Below are positions 1 to 8,509 of a stretch of 64,000 bases of DNA, one piece after another. This DNA is from Vogesella mureinivorans (GTDB lineage: Bacteria; Pseudomonadota; Gammaproteobacteria; Burkholderiales; Chromobacteriaceae). Location: the NCBI RefSeq assembly GCF_007644035.1, contig NZ_VMTV02000577.1, positions 62,001-126,000 on the forward strand, in the 5' to 3' direction. The notes under the pieces were generated by a model, which ran no database searches, was not told the origin of the DNA, and worked only from the letters and a program-made list of their open reading frames with translations. Every line of letters begins with the position of its first letter. Position 1 is the stretch's first letter. The position numbers and the translations under genes are program-made.

Positions 1-1152
1 CTGACCAATGTGGCCATTACCGCCATCCCCGAGCTGGTGGCATTTGCCCGTGACGAAAAAATCGAGCTGACGGTAGTCGGCCCCGAAGCCCCGCTGGCTG
101 CCGGCGTGGTAGACGCCTTCCGCGCCGCCGGCCTGAAAATCTTCGGCCCCACGCAGTACGCCGCGCAGCTGGAAAGCTCCAAGGACTTTGCCAAGGCCTT
201 CATGCAGCGCCACGGCATCCCTACCGCTGGCTACGAAACCTTCAGCGACGCCGCTGCCGCGCACGACTACGTTGGCCGCAAGGGTGCGCCGATCGTGATC
301 AAGGCCGACGGCCTGGCCGCCGGCAAGGGCGTGGTGGTGGCGATGACGCTAGACGAAGCGCACGCCGCCATCGACGACATGCTGGTAGGCAACAAGATGG
401 GCGACGCGGGTGCCCGCGTGGTGATCGAAGACTTCCTGCAGGGCGAAGAAGCCAGCTTTATCGTGATGGTAGACGGCGACAACGTACTGGCCATGGCCAC
501 CAGCCAGGACCACAAACGCCTGCTGGACGGCGATATGGGCCCCAACACCGGCGGCATGGGCGCGTACAGCCCGGCCCCGGTGGTAACGCCGGAAATCCAC
601 GCCCGCGTGATGCGCGAAATCATCATGCCGACCGTGCGTGGCATGAAAGCCGACGGCCACACCTACACCGGCTTTCTGTACGCCGGCCTGATGATCGACG
701 CCGACGGCAACCCGTTCACCATCGAGTTCAACTGCCGCTTTGGCGACCCGGAAACCCAGCCCATCATGGCGCGCCTGAAGTCTGACTTCACCGTGCTGCT
801 GGAGGCCGGCGTGAACGGCAAGCTGGACACGGTAGAAGCCGACTGGGACCGCCGTGTGGCACTGGGCGTGGTCCTGGCCGCCGATGGCTACCCGGAAGCG
901 CCGCGCAAGGGCGACCTGATCAGCGGCATCCCCGCGCACACCGACGACACCATGACCTTCCACGCCGGCAGCACCTTCAATGCCGACAAGCAGCTGGTAA
1001 CCAACGGTGGCCGCGTACTGTGCGTGGTAGGCCTGGGTGACAGCGTGAAGATGGCCCAGCAAAAAGCCTACGCCGTGGCCGACCAGATCGCGTTTGCCGG
1101 CAAGCAGCTGCGCCGCGATATCGGTGGCAAGGCACTGAACCGCGCCAAGTAA
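1..1152 (+). CDS. purD: Phosphoribosylamine-glycine ligase PurD (5' end missing)
   Basis: GAR synthetase, second step of de novo purine synthesis: joins phosphoribosylamine and glycine using ATP, in the cytosol. The frame is open from base 1, and roughly the first 45 residues of the ~425-residue family (the N-terminal GxGGREH region) lie outside the window. Visible ATP-grasp signatures include IVIKADGLAAGKGV, the GPNTGGMGAYSP loop and the metal/ATP segment TIEFNCRFGDPETQ. The C-terminal part matches the usual PurD end. An in-frame GTG at base 10 is not the real start. It is followed by a clear hairpin terminator at 1173-1199. One GTTGGCCGCA motif lies inside the gene at 271. Confidence 0.97.
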   Translation: MTNVAITAIPELVAFARDEKIELTVVGPEAPLAAGVVDAFRAAGLKIFGPTQYAAQLESSKDFAKAFMQRHGIPTAGYETFSDAAAAHDYVGRKGAPIVIKADGLAAGKGVVVAMTLDEAHAAIDDMLVGNKMGDAGARVVIEDFLQGEEASFIVMVDGDNVLAMATSQDHKRLLDGDMGPNTGGMGAYSPAPVVTPEIHARVMREIIMPTVRGMKADGHTYTGFLYAGLMIDADGNPFTIEFNCRFGDPETQPIMARLKSDFTVLLEAGVNGKLDTVEADWDRRVALGVVLAADGYPEAPRKGDLISGIPAHTDDTMTFHAGSTFNADKQLVTNGGRVLCVVGLGDSVKMAQQKAYAVADQIAFAGKQLRRDIGGKALNRAK

Positions 1153-1172
1153 GCATCGCCAGCCACACCGCC

Positions 1173-1199
1173 AACGGCACCGCAAGGTGCCGTTTTTTT
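1173..1199 (+). terminator. Rho-independent terminator after purD
   Basis: A 9-bp stem (AACGGCACC / GGTGCCGTT) with a GCAA tetraloop is followed by a run of T to 1199. It lies 20 bases after the purD stop codon. Confidence 0.9.
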
Positions 1200-1345
1200 A
1201 TGCCTGCAGAACAGCGTGCGTGTTTTATCTGGCCGGCGCTGACTGTGCCGCCACGCGGCAGCACAAGAAAAGCCGCAACTTGCGCTGCCCGCCGGGCAGA
1301 AGCGCCTACACTGGTAACAAGCTGTTTGTTTCAGGAGCACGCGCC

Positions 1346-2077
1346 ATGAAGCACTTTCTATCGGCAAGCCTGTTCAGCGCGTGCCTCTGCCTGACGCCAG
1401 CGCAGGCTGCCGACCCGACGCACCTGAAACTGTTCACCGAAGACTACCCGCCGTTCAATATGGCGGACCCCAGCGGGCACATTACCGGCTTGTCGACCGA
1501 GATCGTGCACCAGCTGTTACAGCGCGCCGGCATCAGCCACGATATCGAGCTGCTGCCGTGGGTGCGCGCCTTTAACCGCGCCGTGCTGGAACCCGGCGCC
1601 TGCGTGTACTCCACCACGCGTACCGAGCAGCGCGAGCACCAGCTCAAATGGATAGGCCCCATCGTCGAAAACCCCTGGGTGCTGTTTGCCCGTAGCGATA
1701 ACAAAACCGTGGTCACCACACTGGAATCCGTGCGCCCCTACCGCCTGGGCGGCTACAGCGGCGATGCCACCGCCCAGTACCTGATCAGCAAAAACTTCGA
1801 GGTAGACCTGGCCAGCACCGACGTACAAAACGTGCGCAAGCTGGTGGCCGGGCGTATCGACTTCTGGGCCACCGGCAAATACAGCGGCGCTACCCTGGCG
1901 GCACGGGAACATGTGGCCAACATCCGCCCGGTGCTTACCTTCAACACCACCTTCATGTACCTGGCCTGCCACCCGCGCATGGACGACCGCACCGTCGCCC
2001 TGCTCAACAGCACGCTAGACCGGATGCGCAAAGACGGCACAGTGGCTAAAATCAGTGCCCGATATCATCAGGACTAG
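1346..2077 (+). CDS. Periplasmic solute-binding protein (SBP_bac_3-like)
   Basis: Predicted 243-residue periplasmic binding protein of the polar-amino-acid/glutamine type (PBP2 fold). The N-terminus is a signal peptide (MKHFLSASLFSACLCLTPAQA), then the typical opening LKLFTEDYPPFNM and a ligand-pocket region with RTEQRE. The start at 1346 is chosen because CAGGAG lies about 8 bases upstream and the signal peptide begins there; the frame is open further upstream but is not needed. No permease or ATPase is adjacent, so it is an orphan binding protein or a sensor-type protein. The ligand cannot be told from sequence. Confidence 0.8.
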   Translation: MKHFLSASLFSACLCLTPAQAADPTHLKLFTEDYPPFNMADPSGHITGLSTEIVHQLLQRAGISHDIELLPWVRAFNRAVLEPGACVYSTTRTEQREHQLKWIGPIVENPWVLFARSDNKTVVTTLESVRPYRLGGYSGDATAQYLISKNFEVDLASTDVQNVRKLVAGRIDFWATGKYSGATLAAREHVANIRPVLTFNTTFMYLACHPRMDDRTVALLNSTLDRMRKDGTVAKISARYHQD

Positions 2078-2137
2078 ACGGAACCAAGCCCCCGCGCGGC
2101 CGGTCTGTCCGTTTTACCGAGTACTACAGCGCTGACC

Positions 2138-2713
2138 GTGAAAAAACCGTTTCCCCGCCTGCCGGCGCAGGCCCAGATCGATGCCGCCCGTGGCCGCTTT
2201 CGCGCCGGTGGCGTGCTGGCCTACGCCACCGAATCCTGCTTTGGTCTGGGCTGTGACCCGTTCAACGTGCGCGCCATCCGCCGTATTCTGGCCATCAAGG
2301 CGCGCCCCACGCACAAAGGCCTGATCGTGATTGCGGCCAACCTGCAGCAGCTGCGCCCGCTTATCCGCCCGCTCACCCCGGCGCAGCTGGCCACCGTGCA
2401 ACGCTATTGGCCCGGCCCCTACACCTTTTTATTACCGGCATCGCGCCGCGTGCCCACGCTGCTGCGCGGGCGGCATGATAAAATTGCCGTTCGCATTAGC
2501 GCCCATGGCGAAGCCGCCGCGCTGTGCCAGGCGCTGGGCTCGCCGCTGGTGTCTACCTCGGCCAACCGCGCCGGGCAAAAGTCGCTGAAAACCGCGCGTG
2601 CCTGCCGCCAGGCCTTTGGCCGCGAACAGGTGCTCACGCTCAAAGGCCGCATCGGCAAGCGCCGCAAGCCTTCCACCATTATCGATCTCGACAGCGGGCG
2701 CGTACTGCGCTAG
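2138..2713 (+). CDS. tsaC: Threonylcarbamoyl-AMP synthase (TsaC/YrdC)
   Basis: Makes threonylcarbamoyl-AMP from threonine, bicarbonate and ATP for the t6A modification at position 37 of ANN-decoding tRNAs. 191 residues, the short TsaC form without the Sua5 C-terminal domain. The YrdC signatures are present: GVLAYATESCFGLGCDP near the N-terminus, the K-R-KGLIVIA-type motif, WPGPYTFLLP and the SLVSTSAN-type segment (PLVSTSANRAG). The start is a GTG at 2138 without a strong Shine-Dalgarno, so the start is moderately certain. tolQ follows 18 bases downstream and may be co-transcribed. Confidence 0.92.
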   Translation: MKKPFPRLPAQAQIDAARGRFRAGGVLAYATESCFGLGCDPFNVRAIRRILAIKARPTHKGLIVIAANLQQLRPLIRPLTPAQLATVQRYWPGPYTFLLPASRRVPTLLRGRHDKIAVRISAHGEAAALCQALGSPLVSTSANRAGQKSLKTARACRQAFGREQVLTLKGRIGKRRKPSTIIDLDSGRVLR

Positions 2714-2731
2714 CGCTGCAAGGAGCCACGA

Positions 2732-3400
2732 GTGCAGGAAATTTCCATCCTCAGCCTGATCATGCACGCCAGCCTGCCAGTGCAGCTGGTGATGGCTGGC
2801 CTGGTGCTGCTGTCCCTGATGTCCTGGGGCATCATCTTCAACAAGATTGCCGTACTGGGCCGCGCCCGCCGCGCCACGCAGGAGTTCGAGCAGCAGTTCT
2901 GGAGCGGCACCGACCTGAACAGCCTGTTCGAAAAAAACCGCGCCAACGGCAACGCCGTGGCCACCGAAAAGCTGTTTCAGGCCGGCTTTGCCGAGTTCCT
3001 GAAGCTGCGCCGCCAGCCGGGGGTGGATAGCTCCGACCAGCTGGACGGCGCCCGCCGCGCCATGCGCGCCGCCGCCCAGCGCGAGCTGGACGCGCTGGAC
3101 CACCACAACAGCTTTCTGGCCACCGTCGGCTCGGTTAGCCCCTATATCGGCCTGTTCGGTACCGTGTGGGGCATCATGCACGCCTTTATCGGCCTGGGTA
3201 ACGCCGGCCAGGCCACACTGGCTACCGTGGCGCCGGGCATTGCCGAAGCGCTGATCGCCACCGCCATCGGCCTGTTTGCCGCCATTCCCGCCGTGGTGGC
3301 CTACAACCGCTTTGCCGCCGATGTCGACCGCCTGGCCGGCCGCTTTGATTCGTTCATGGAAGAGTTTTCCAACATCCTGCAGCGCCTCGCGGCTAAATAA
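2732..3400 (+). CDS. tolQ: Tol-Pal system proton channel protein TolQ
   Basis: Inner-membrane subunit of the Tol motor that uses the proton gradient for outer-membrane constriction at division. 222 residues, the normal length. Three membrane segments are visible at about residues 15-37, 127-150 and 166-191. The family core VGSVSPYIGLFGTVWGIMHAF lies at about 132-152 and APGIAEALIATAIGLFAAIPAV follows. The start is a GTG preceded by AAGGAG at 2720-2725. Unusually, no tolR, tolA, tolB or pal follows. A strong terminator sits 30 bases after the stop and the next gene is on the other strand. Confidence 0.9.
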   Translation: MQEISILSLIMHASLPVQLVMAGLVLLSLMSWGIIFNKIAVLGRARRATQEFEQQFWSGTDLNSLFEKNRANGNAVATEKLFQAGFAEFLKLRRQPGVDSSDQLDGARRAMRAAAQRELDALDHHNSFLATVGSVSPYIGLFGTVWGIMHAFIGLGNAGQATLATVAPGIAEALIATAIGLFAAIPAVVAYNRFAADVDRLAGRFDSFMEEFSNILQRLAAK

Positions 3401-3430
3401 AGCGCCAAATAAGCCGGGCAGCCATCATGC

Positions 3431-3465
3431 AAAAGCCGCTATCCATGGATAGCGGCTTTTTGTTT
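3431..3465. terminator. Bidirectional terminator between tolQ and the nucleosidase gene
   Basis: A perfect 30-base palindrome at 3431-3460, with arms AAAAGCCGCTATCC and GGATAGCGGCTTTT around a central AT. It ends in T residues on the plus strand and in a shorter U tract on the minus strand. It separates convergent genes. Confidence 0.88.
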
Positions 3466-3497
3466 GCCAGGCGGCACAAGGTTGGCCGCACGGCTGG

Positions 3498-4094
3498 TCA
3501 GGCCGCCTGCAGCTGGTCGATCAGCCGGTGCAGCGCGTCGGTTAGCGCGCGTACCGAGCCGGGCAGGTCCCAGTTATCGTCGCCCGGCTGCACCACATTG
3601 GAGATGGCGCGTAGCTCCAGAAAGCGCTGCCCTTCCTGCAGGCACACGTGGAAGAACGCCGCGCCCTCCATGTTTTCAATGTCCACCGCGCTGCTATCGA
3701 TAAATGGCGCCATCGCCACATTCAGCGACGCGCTGCGCGCCGTGCGCCAGCCGCCACCCGCCGGCAAGTGCGGGCAGGCCAGCGTGTGGCGGCGCTCGAA
3801 ATCCATGTCCAGCGGCAGGTGCGCCAGGTGCACAAAGCCCTCCGGCGTATGGAAGCCCAGGTCGGCCTCTACCTCGCTTTCTACCAGCACCACGTCGCCA
3901 ATGGCCAGGTCGGCGTGCGGGTAGTAGCCGGCCACGCCGGCCAGAATCAGCCAGTGCGGCCGCCCGGCGTGCAGGGTTTTCAGCGTCTGGTAGGCGGTGG
4001 CGGTCAGCCCCACGCCGCTCACCAGCGTGGTCACGCCCTCGCGCTGGAACAGGCTGGCTTCGGTGGCAGTAGGAAACAGCACGGTGATTTGCAT
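3498..4094 (-). CDS. Nucleosidase/phosphorylase-superfamily protein (futalosine hydrolase or MTA/SAH nucleosidase-like)
   Basis: A 198-residue protein of the purine nucleoside phosphorylase fold. Visible signatures: start MQITVLFPTATE, the glycine-rich LVSGVGLTATAYQTL, AGVAGYYPHADLAIGDVVLVESEVEADLG, and ENMEGAAFFHVC, which carries the Met-Glu pair that binds ribose. Size and the AIGDV/ESEVEADLGF spacing are closer to futalosine nucleosidase (MqnB) than to classical MtnN. The substrate is not certain, because no menaquinone genes are adjacent. The ATG at 4094 is preferred over upstream alternatives because it begins the conserved strand. A GTTGGCCGCA motif lies just upstream at 4099. Confidence 0.75.
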   Translation of the reverse strand: MQITVLFPTATEASLFQREGVTTLVSGVGLTATAYQTLKTLHAGRPHWLILAGVAGYYPHADLAIGDVVLVESEVEADLGFHTPEGFVHLAHLPLDMDFERRHTLACPHLPAGGGWRTARSASLNVAMAPFIDSSAVDIENMEGAAFFHVCLQEGQRFLELRAISNVVQPGDDNWDLPGSVRALTDALHRLIDQLQAA

Positions 4095-4178
4095 ACAGGT
4101 TGGCCGCAATAAAAGTGGATAGGCGATTCTAGCGCCCCCGCGCTGCGGCCAACAGCCACCGCCGCGCTACAATGCCGC

Positions 4179-4673
4179 ATGGCAGACATCAAATACCTGG
4201 CGGGCTACCCGCCGCACCTCATCGAACAAGTCGCCGGCCTGCTGCAGGCCGGCAAGCTGGGCGCCTGGGTGGCCAACCGCTACCCCGGCAGCCACGACAT
4301 CCAGACCGACCGCGCGCTGTACGACTATGTATCCGAGCTAAAGCAGCGCTATATGAAAAACGCTGGCGCACTGGCCAAGGTGGTGTACGACAACAGCCTG
4401 CACCCCATGCGCGGCACGCTGGGCACCAACGCTTTTGTGTCGCGGGTGCAGGGCGGCAAGCTCAAGAGCAAAAATGAAATCCGCATCGGCAGCCTGTTCC
4501 GCGACGCACCGGAAGCCTTCCTGCGCATGATCGTGGTACACGAGCTGGCCCACCTGAAGGTAAAAGACCACGACAAGGCGTTTTACCAGCTGTGCTGCCA
4601 CATGGAGCCGCACTACCACCAGCTGGAATTCGACATGCGGCTATGGCTGCTGGCGCGCGAGGCGGAGGCGTAG
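4179..4673 (+). CDS. YgjP-like zinc metallo-hydrolase
   Basis: A 164-residue protein of the YgjP/M48-like family, defined by the zinc motif HELAH at residues 121-125 followed by a further His at 131 (KVKDHDKAFYQLCCHMEPHY). No signal peptide or membrane segment, so probably cytosolic. The physiological substrate of this family is not settled; E. coli YgjP has been reported as a UTP pyrophosphatase. The last 15 codons are duplicated 569 bases downstream at 5193-5237, with the structured repeat between the two copies. Two GTTGGCCGCA motifs lie in the divergent gap upstream (4099 and 4144). Confidence 0.78.
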   Translation: MADIKYLAGYPPHLIEQVAGLLQAGKLGAWVANRYPGSHDIQTDRALYDYVSELKQRYMKNAGALAKVVYDNSLHPMRGTLGTNAFVSRVQGGKLKSKNEIRIGSLFRDAPEAFLRMIVVHELAHLKVKDHDKAFYQLCCHMEPHYHQLEFDMRLWLLAREAEA

Positions 4674-4692
4674 CCGTTTGGTCGTGTGGTAG

Positions 4693-4719
4693 CCCGGATA
4701 AGCTGCAGGCGCATCCGGG
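4693..4719. repeat. Left member of a flanking inverted repeat (REP-like)
   Basis: A 27-base sequence starting CCCGGATAAGC and ending GCATCCGGG. It matches the reverse complement of 5158-5184 at 25 of 27 positions. Each copy can also fold alone through CCCGGAT/ATCCGGG. The pair brackets the structured repeat at 4751-5047. Confidence 0.8.
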
Positions 4720-4750
4720 ATTGAATCCGCTACGCGGATAATGATTGAAG

Positions 4751-5047
4751 ATGCCGGTTCCGCCCGGCAAACGGGAAAGGGGGCGGGTCGCCGCCCCCTT
4801 TTCTATCGCTGAGCGAATCAAAGATTCGCACGCAGACCCCGCGCCCCGGGGCTGCTCGAAACCCCGCGCAAAAGGGCACGCCCCAGGCGCCGCCGAACTC
4901 GCATCGCTGAGCAAATCAAAGATTTGCACGCAGATCGCTAACGGCTCGGGACTCAGACAAATCGGCGTCTTGCGCGTGCGAATCTTCGATTCGCTCAGCA
5001 CAACCCTGGGGCGCACCCTTTTGCCCGGCTCGCGCCAACGGGATGGG
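4751..5047 (+). repeat. Structured intergenic repeat, copy 1
   Basis: About 297 bases that recur at 30177-30478. In order: a shared head ATGCCGGTTCCGCCCG; a strong hairpin (AAAGGGGGCGG/CCGCCCCCTTT, 4776-4801); local hairpins GCGAATC-AAA-GATTCGC (4813-4829) and GCAAATC-AAA-GATTTGC (4911-4927); an arm at 4868-4887 pairing with 5005-5024 at 18 of 20 positions; and hairpin GCGAATC-TTC-GATTCGC (4978-4994). Between copies, stem bases change in pairs (G-C to A-T in the small hairpin, G/C to T/A in the long arm), which supports a conserved fold. There is no convincing protein in it. Function unknown; it could be a non-autonomous mobile element or a REP/BIME-like unit. Confidence 0.85.
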
Positions 5048-5157
5048 GTGCCTGACTAACATCTTGGCAGTTGGCCCATTGGTTATCGCCACGGGATTTT
5101 TTGCTAGTTGTCTGGTCAAGTTGGCCGCTGCATGCAGGTATCTGGTGGCTCATTTCT

Positions 5158-5184
5158 CCCGGATGTGCCTGCGGCTTATCCGGG
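5158..5184. repeat. Right member of the flanking inverted repeat
   Basis: A 27-base sequence CCCGGATGTGCC...CTTATCCGGG, inverted partner of 4693-4719 with two mismatches. It lies immediately before the duplicated gene tail at 5193. Confidence 0.8.
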
Positions 5185-5192
5185 TTGTGGCC

Positions 5193-5237
5193 TAGAATTC
5201 GACATGCGCCTATTGCTGCTGGCGCACGAGGCGGAGG
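5193..5237 (+). pseudogene. Duplicated 3' tail of the YgjP-like gene
   Basis: These 45 bases match 4624-4668, the last 15 codons of the metallo-hydrolase gene, with four mismatches (encoding EFDMRLLLLAHEAE-like instead of EFDMRLWLLAREAE). A stop follows shortly in both. It has no start or upstream coding sequence, so it is a relic. The simplest reading is that a repeat-associated insertion or duplication left a second copy of the gene end. Confidence 0.8.
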
Positions 5238-5274
5238 GGTTGTAGCGTGCCCACCGTTTTGCTGATTCATGTTT

Positions 5275-5303
5275 TTGACATGTTATTGGGCGAGACGTAA
5301 GCT
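5275..5303 (+). promoter_or_regulatory. Possible promoter of the lipoprotein gene
   Basis: A consensus -35 hexamer TTGACA at 5275-5280 is followed after 17 bases by a poor -10 (TAAGCT). It sits 90 bases before the lipoprotein start. Weak evidence only. Confidence 0.35.
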
Positions 5304-5392
5304 TCTTTGGCATTCATTTATCGCAACACGCCATGTACAGGCGTACAGGGCAGTACTTCCATATTTTACCCATTTAGCCTATGAGGTTCGCC

Positions 5393-5758
5393 ATGAAGTT
5401 TCCGCTATTGTCTGCTCTGCTTGCTGTTGCCATATTGTCTGGCTGCGCCAGCTACCGTACCGACTCCAATGTAAACCTTGGCACGCCTGCAAAAGAGGTT
5501 GCTGGCAAAGAGGTACAGATCATGCAAGGCGTCCCTGATAAGCCTTACCAGGTGGTAGGCCCGGTTCAGGTGAGTGTGAAGAAACTGACCGTTTTCCACA
5601 AAGATCCGACCATAGAGCAGGCCAACCAAGCGTTGAAGGATGCGGCAAAGGCGATGGGTGTCGATGCCGTGATCAAAGTGGTATACGAAAGCGGTATCGG
5701 TTTTACCACCTGGGGCTATATGGATGCCAAGGGTGAGGGCATCCGTTTTACGCCGTAA
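5393..5758 (+). CDS. Small lipoprotein of unknown function
   Basis: A 121-residue predicted lipoprotein. Signal peptide MKFPLLSALLAVAILSGC with lipobox LSGC (Cys18), then a ~100-residue soluble domain with the segments GKEVQIMQGVPDKPYQVVGPV and DAAKAMGVDAVIKVVYESG. The second resembles heavy-metal-binding/YbjQ-like or DUF4156-type small domains, but I do not assign one. The ATG at 5393 is chosen over 5381 because GAGG lies 6-7 bases before it and the signal peptide starts there. It stands alone between the repeat region and the pgi terminator. Confidence 0.75.
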   Translation: MKFPLLSALLAVAILSGCASYRTDSNVNLGTPAKEVAGKEVQIMQGVPDKPYQVVGPVQVSVKKLTVFHKDPTIEQANQALKDAAKAMGVDAVIKVVYESGIGFTTWGYMDAKGEGIRFTP

Positions 5759-5900
5759 ATCTACGCCGAGAGGCGTGCCTGGCATGGATGTTGTGATTTC
5801 ACCGATGTGCTTGATACACGCACTCCATATACCGTAGCGCAGTCCGTGGCCCGCTCGTGCACCTCGTACGCCGTTGCCTAACCGCCAGCGTCATCGCCAA

Positions 5901-5933
5901 AACAAAAAACGCCCCGTCTCGACGGGGCGTTTT
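5901..5933 (-). terminator. Terminator of the pgi operon
   Basis: A 13-bp perfect stem AAAACGCCCCGTC/GACGGGGCGTTTT at 5906-5933 with a 2-base centre. Read on the minus strand it ends in a U-rich tract, 30 bases after the pgi stop. Confidence 0.9.
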
Positions 5934-5962
5934 GCTGTGGCAGGGCCGGGTTGGCCGCAGGC

Positions 5963-7612
5963 TTACAGGCCGGCGTTGGCGCGGCGGTAGCGGCGGATCA
6001 GCGCTTTGGTGGAGCTGTCGTGCGGGGCGTCGTCCAGCTTGCCGGCCAGCTCGGCGTGGATGGTTTTGGCCAGCTGTTTGCCCAGCTCTACGCCCCACTG
6101 GTCGAAGCTGTTGATGCCCCAGATCACGCCTTGCACGAAGATCTTGTGTTCGTACAGCGCAATCAGGCTGCCCAGGTTGCGCGGGTCGAGGCGGTCCATC
6201 AGCAGGGTGTTGGTGGGGCGGTTGCCGCCAAATACCTTGTGCGGCACCAGCGTTTCCAGCGCGTCGCCTTTCAGGCCCTGTGCGGCCAACTCTTCGCGTA
6301 CTTCTTCGGCGGTTTTGCCGCGCATGAAGGCTTCGGCCTGGGCAAATACGTTGGCCAGCAGGATTTCGTGGTGGCCCGGCAGGCTGGAGCTGTTTTGCAG
6401 CGAGCAGATCAGGTCGATAGGCGAGATGTGGGTGCCCTGGTGCAGCAGCTGGAAGAAGGCGTGCTGGCCGTTGATGCCGGTTTCGCCCCAGATGATGGGC
6501 GCGGTTTCAAAGTCTACCGGGCTGCCGTCCAGACAGGTTTGCTTGCCGTTGGATTCCATGTCCAGCTGCTGGATGAAGGCGGGCAGGCGGTGCAGGTACT
6601 GGTCGTACGGGGCGATAACATGGCTGCCGCCGCCGTAGTAGTTGATGTACCAGATGCCGATCATGGCCAGCAGCACGGGCATGTTTTGCTCGAACGAGGC
6701 GTTGGCAAAGTGCTGGTCCATGATGTGGGCGCCGTTGAGCAGCTCGGTGAAGTTTTCTTCGCCCAGGTACAGCATGATGGGCAGGCCGATGGCCGACCAC
6801 AGGCTGTAGCGGCCGCCTACCCAGTCCCAGAATTCAAACATATTGGCCGGGTCGATGCCGAATTCGGCCACGGCTTTTTTATTGGTGGATACCGCTACAA
6901 AGTGCTTGGCCACGGCTTTTTCGTCGCGTGCGCGCGCCACGAACCATTCGCGGGCGGTGAGGGCGTTGGTCAGCGTTTCCTGGGTGGTAAAGGTTTTGGA
7001 TTCCACGATGAACAGGGTGGTTTCCGGGTGCACCTTTTTCAGGGTTTCCTTGAGCTGTGCGCCGTCCACATTGGACACAAAGTGCATGTTCATGCGCGGG
7101 TGGCCAAACGGTTTCAGCGCGCTGCACACCATCAGCGGGCCCAGGTCGCTGCCGCCGATGCCGATGCTGACCACGTCGGTAATGGGCTGGTGGGTGTAGC
7201 CCAGCCATTCGCCGCTGCGGATGGCGTGGCAGAACTTGCCCATGCGCGCCAGTACCGAGTTCACCTTGGGCATCACGTCTTCGCCGTCTACCAGGATGGG
7301 CGAGTTGGTGCGGTTGCGCAGCGCCACGTGCAGCACGGCACGGTTTTCGGTGCTGTTGATCTTTTCGCCCTTGAACATGGCTTTGAGCTTGGCGGGCAGG
7401 CCGGCTTCGCGCGCCAGCTGCATCAGGCCGCGCAGGGTGTCGTCGGTAATGCGGTTTTTGGAGTAATCAAGAAACAGGCCGCCCACTTCCAGCGCGTAGC
7501 GCTCGGCACGCTGCGGGTCGGTGTCAAACAGGTCACGCATATGGTGATGCTTGGCGTCGGCAAAGTGGTCCCACAGGGCTTGCCAGGCGGGGAGCTGGGT
7601 GAGGGCGCTCAT
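5963..7612 (-). CDS. pgi: Glucose-6-phosphate isomerase
   Basis: Interconverts glucose-6-phosphate and fructose-6-phosphate in the cytosol. 549 residues, the E. coli-type length. Family signatures are intact: [44 protein letters not shown], and the C-terminal GQLLAKTI-like segment with the catalytic Glu/His/Lys regions ([18 protein letters not shown] and [13 protein letters not shown]). A Shine-Dalgarno GGAG precedes the ATG at 7612. It is the last gene of the minus-strand zwf-pgl-glk-hexR-pgi group. In an Entner-Doudoroff organism it mainly recycles fructose-6-phosphate back to glucose-6-phosphate. Confidence 0.98.
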   Translation of the reverse strand: MSALTQLPAWQALWDHFADAKHHHMRDLFDTDPQRAERYALEVGGLFLDYSKNRITDDTLRGLMQLAREAGLPAKLKAMFKGEKINSTENRAVLHVALRNRTNSPILVDGEDVMPKVNSVLARMGKFCHAIRSGEWLGYTHQPITDVVSIGIGGSDLGPLMVCSALKPFGHPRMNMHFVSNVDGAQLKETLKKVHPETTLFIVESKTFTTQETLTNALTAREWFVARARDEKAVAKHFVAVSTNKKAVAEFGIDPANMFEFWDWVGGRYSLWSAIGLPIMLYLGEENFTELLNGAHIMDQHFANASFEQNMPVLLAMIGIWYINYYGGGSHVIAPYDQYLHRLPAFIQQLDMESNGKQTCLDGSPVDFETAPIIWGETGINGQHAFFQLLHQGTHISPIDLICSLQNSSSLPGHHEILLANVFAQAEAFMRGKTAEEVREELAAQGLKGDALETLVPHKVFGGNRPTNTLLMDRLDPRNLGSLIALYEHKIFVQGVIWGINSFDQWGVELGKQLAKTIHAELAGKLDDAPHDSSTKALIRRYRRANAGL

Positions 7613-7657
7613 GTTTTCTCCAGTTTTTGTGTGTCTGCGGCCAACGTGGGGCGCAGT

Positions 7658-8509
7658 TTATTCGTCGTCGTTGTCGTTGCGCAGCCGTTTTTGCCTCAGG
7701 CTGCGTTTGGCTTTTTCCAGCTGGGCGGCCAGGCCGGGGCCACGCTTCAGGGCCACGCCCACGGTGAGGATGTCGATCAGCACCAGGTGCAGGATGCGGC
7801 TCAGCATGGGGCTGTAGGTTTCGTTGTCTTCTGGCGAGTCGACTTCCAGCGTCACGGTGGCGCGTTCGGCCAGCGGGGTGCCGGGCACGGTAATGGCAAT
7901 GACCTTGGCACCGCTTTCCAGCGCGGCGTTCACCGCGTCCATCAGCTCGCGCGAGCGGCCGGAGCTGGAGATGGCCACCAGTACGTCCTCCGGTGTCAGC
8001 AGGGTGGCGGCCATGATCTGGATGTGGCTATCGGCGTAGGCCACGGTGGGGATGCCGAAGCGGAAGAACTTGTGCTGGGCGTCGGCGGCGATAATGCCGG
8101 AGTTGCCCAGGCCGTAAAACTCGATGCGGCGGGCGTGCGACAGCAGGTCTACCGCGGCGTCTACCGCCTGCGGGTTCACGTCGTTACGGCATTTCAGCAG
8201 TGCGGTAACGGTGTTATCGAACACCTTGGCGGTGATTTCCGATACCGGGTCTTCCGGGCGCACGCTGGAGTGCACAAAGGGCACGCCGCCCACCAGGGTG
8301 CCGGCCAGCTTGAGCTTGAAGTCGGACAGGCCGGAAAACCCCATGCTGCGACAGAAGCGGATCACTGTGGGCTGGCTGACGCCGGCACTGGCGGCAATAT
8401 CGGATACCGCCGACTGCATCACGGTGTAGGGCTGTGCCAGCACTTGCTCGGCTACCCGGCGCTCTGCGCCGGACAGTTTATCCAGGTCGCTGCGGATTTT
8501 CTCAAGCAT
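7658..8509 (-). CDS. hexR: HexR, RpiR-family repressor of glucose catabolism
   Basis: 283-residue transcription factor: an N-terminal RpiR helix-turn-helix (about 1-77, with VSQPTVIRFCRSMGFSGLSDFKLKL) and a C-terminal SIS sugar-phosphate domain (about 120-255, with RIEFYGLGNSGIIAADAQHKF and LVAISSSGRSRELMDAV). In Pseudomonas and Shewanella HexR represses zwf, edd and related genes and is released by 2-keto-3-deoxy-6-phosphogluconate. Here it overlaps the end of glk by 8 bases, so it is translated from the same message. Two HexR-like palindromes lie in the zwf/edd gap (11785-11799 and 11962-11976). Confidence 0.95.
   Translation of the reverse strand: MLEKIRSDLDKLSGAERRVAEQVLAQPYTVMQSAVSDIAASAGVSQPTVIRFCRSMGFSGLSDFKLKLAGTLVGGVPFVHSSVRPEDPVSEITAKVFDNTVTALLKCRNDVNPQAVDAAVDLLSHARRIEFYGLGNSGIIAADAQHKFFRFGIPTVAYADSHIQIMAATLLTPEDVLVAISSSGRSRELMDAVNAALESGAKVIAITVPGTPLAERATVTLEVDSPEDNETYSPMLSRILHLVLIDILTVGVALKRGPGLAAQLEKAKRSLRQKRLRNDNDDE

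Noticed and set aside
4745-5059. Short open frames inside structured repeat copy 1 (and the matching ones at 30128-30505)
   Set aside because: They follow the inverted repeats, exist on both strands and do not keep a shared reading frame between copies.
5798-5900. Possible tRNA or small RNA before the pgi terminator
   Set aside because: No cloverleaf or conserved TTCGAATC arm; only unremarkable sequence.
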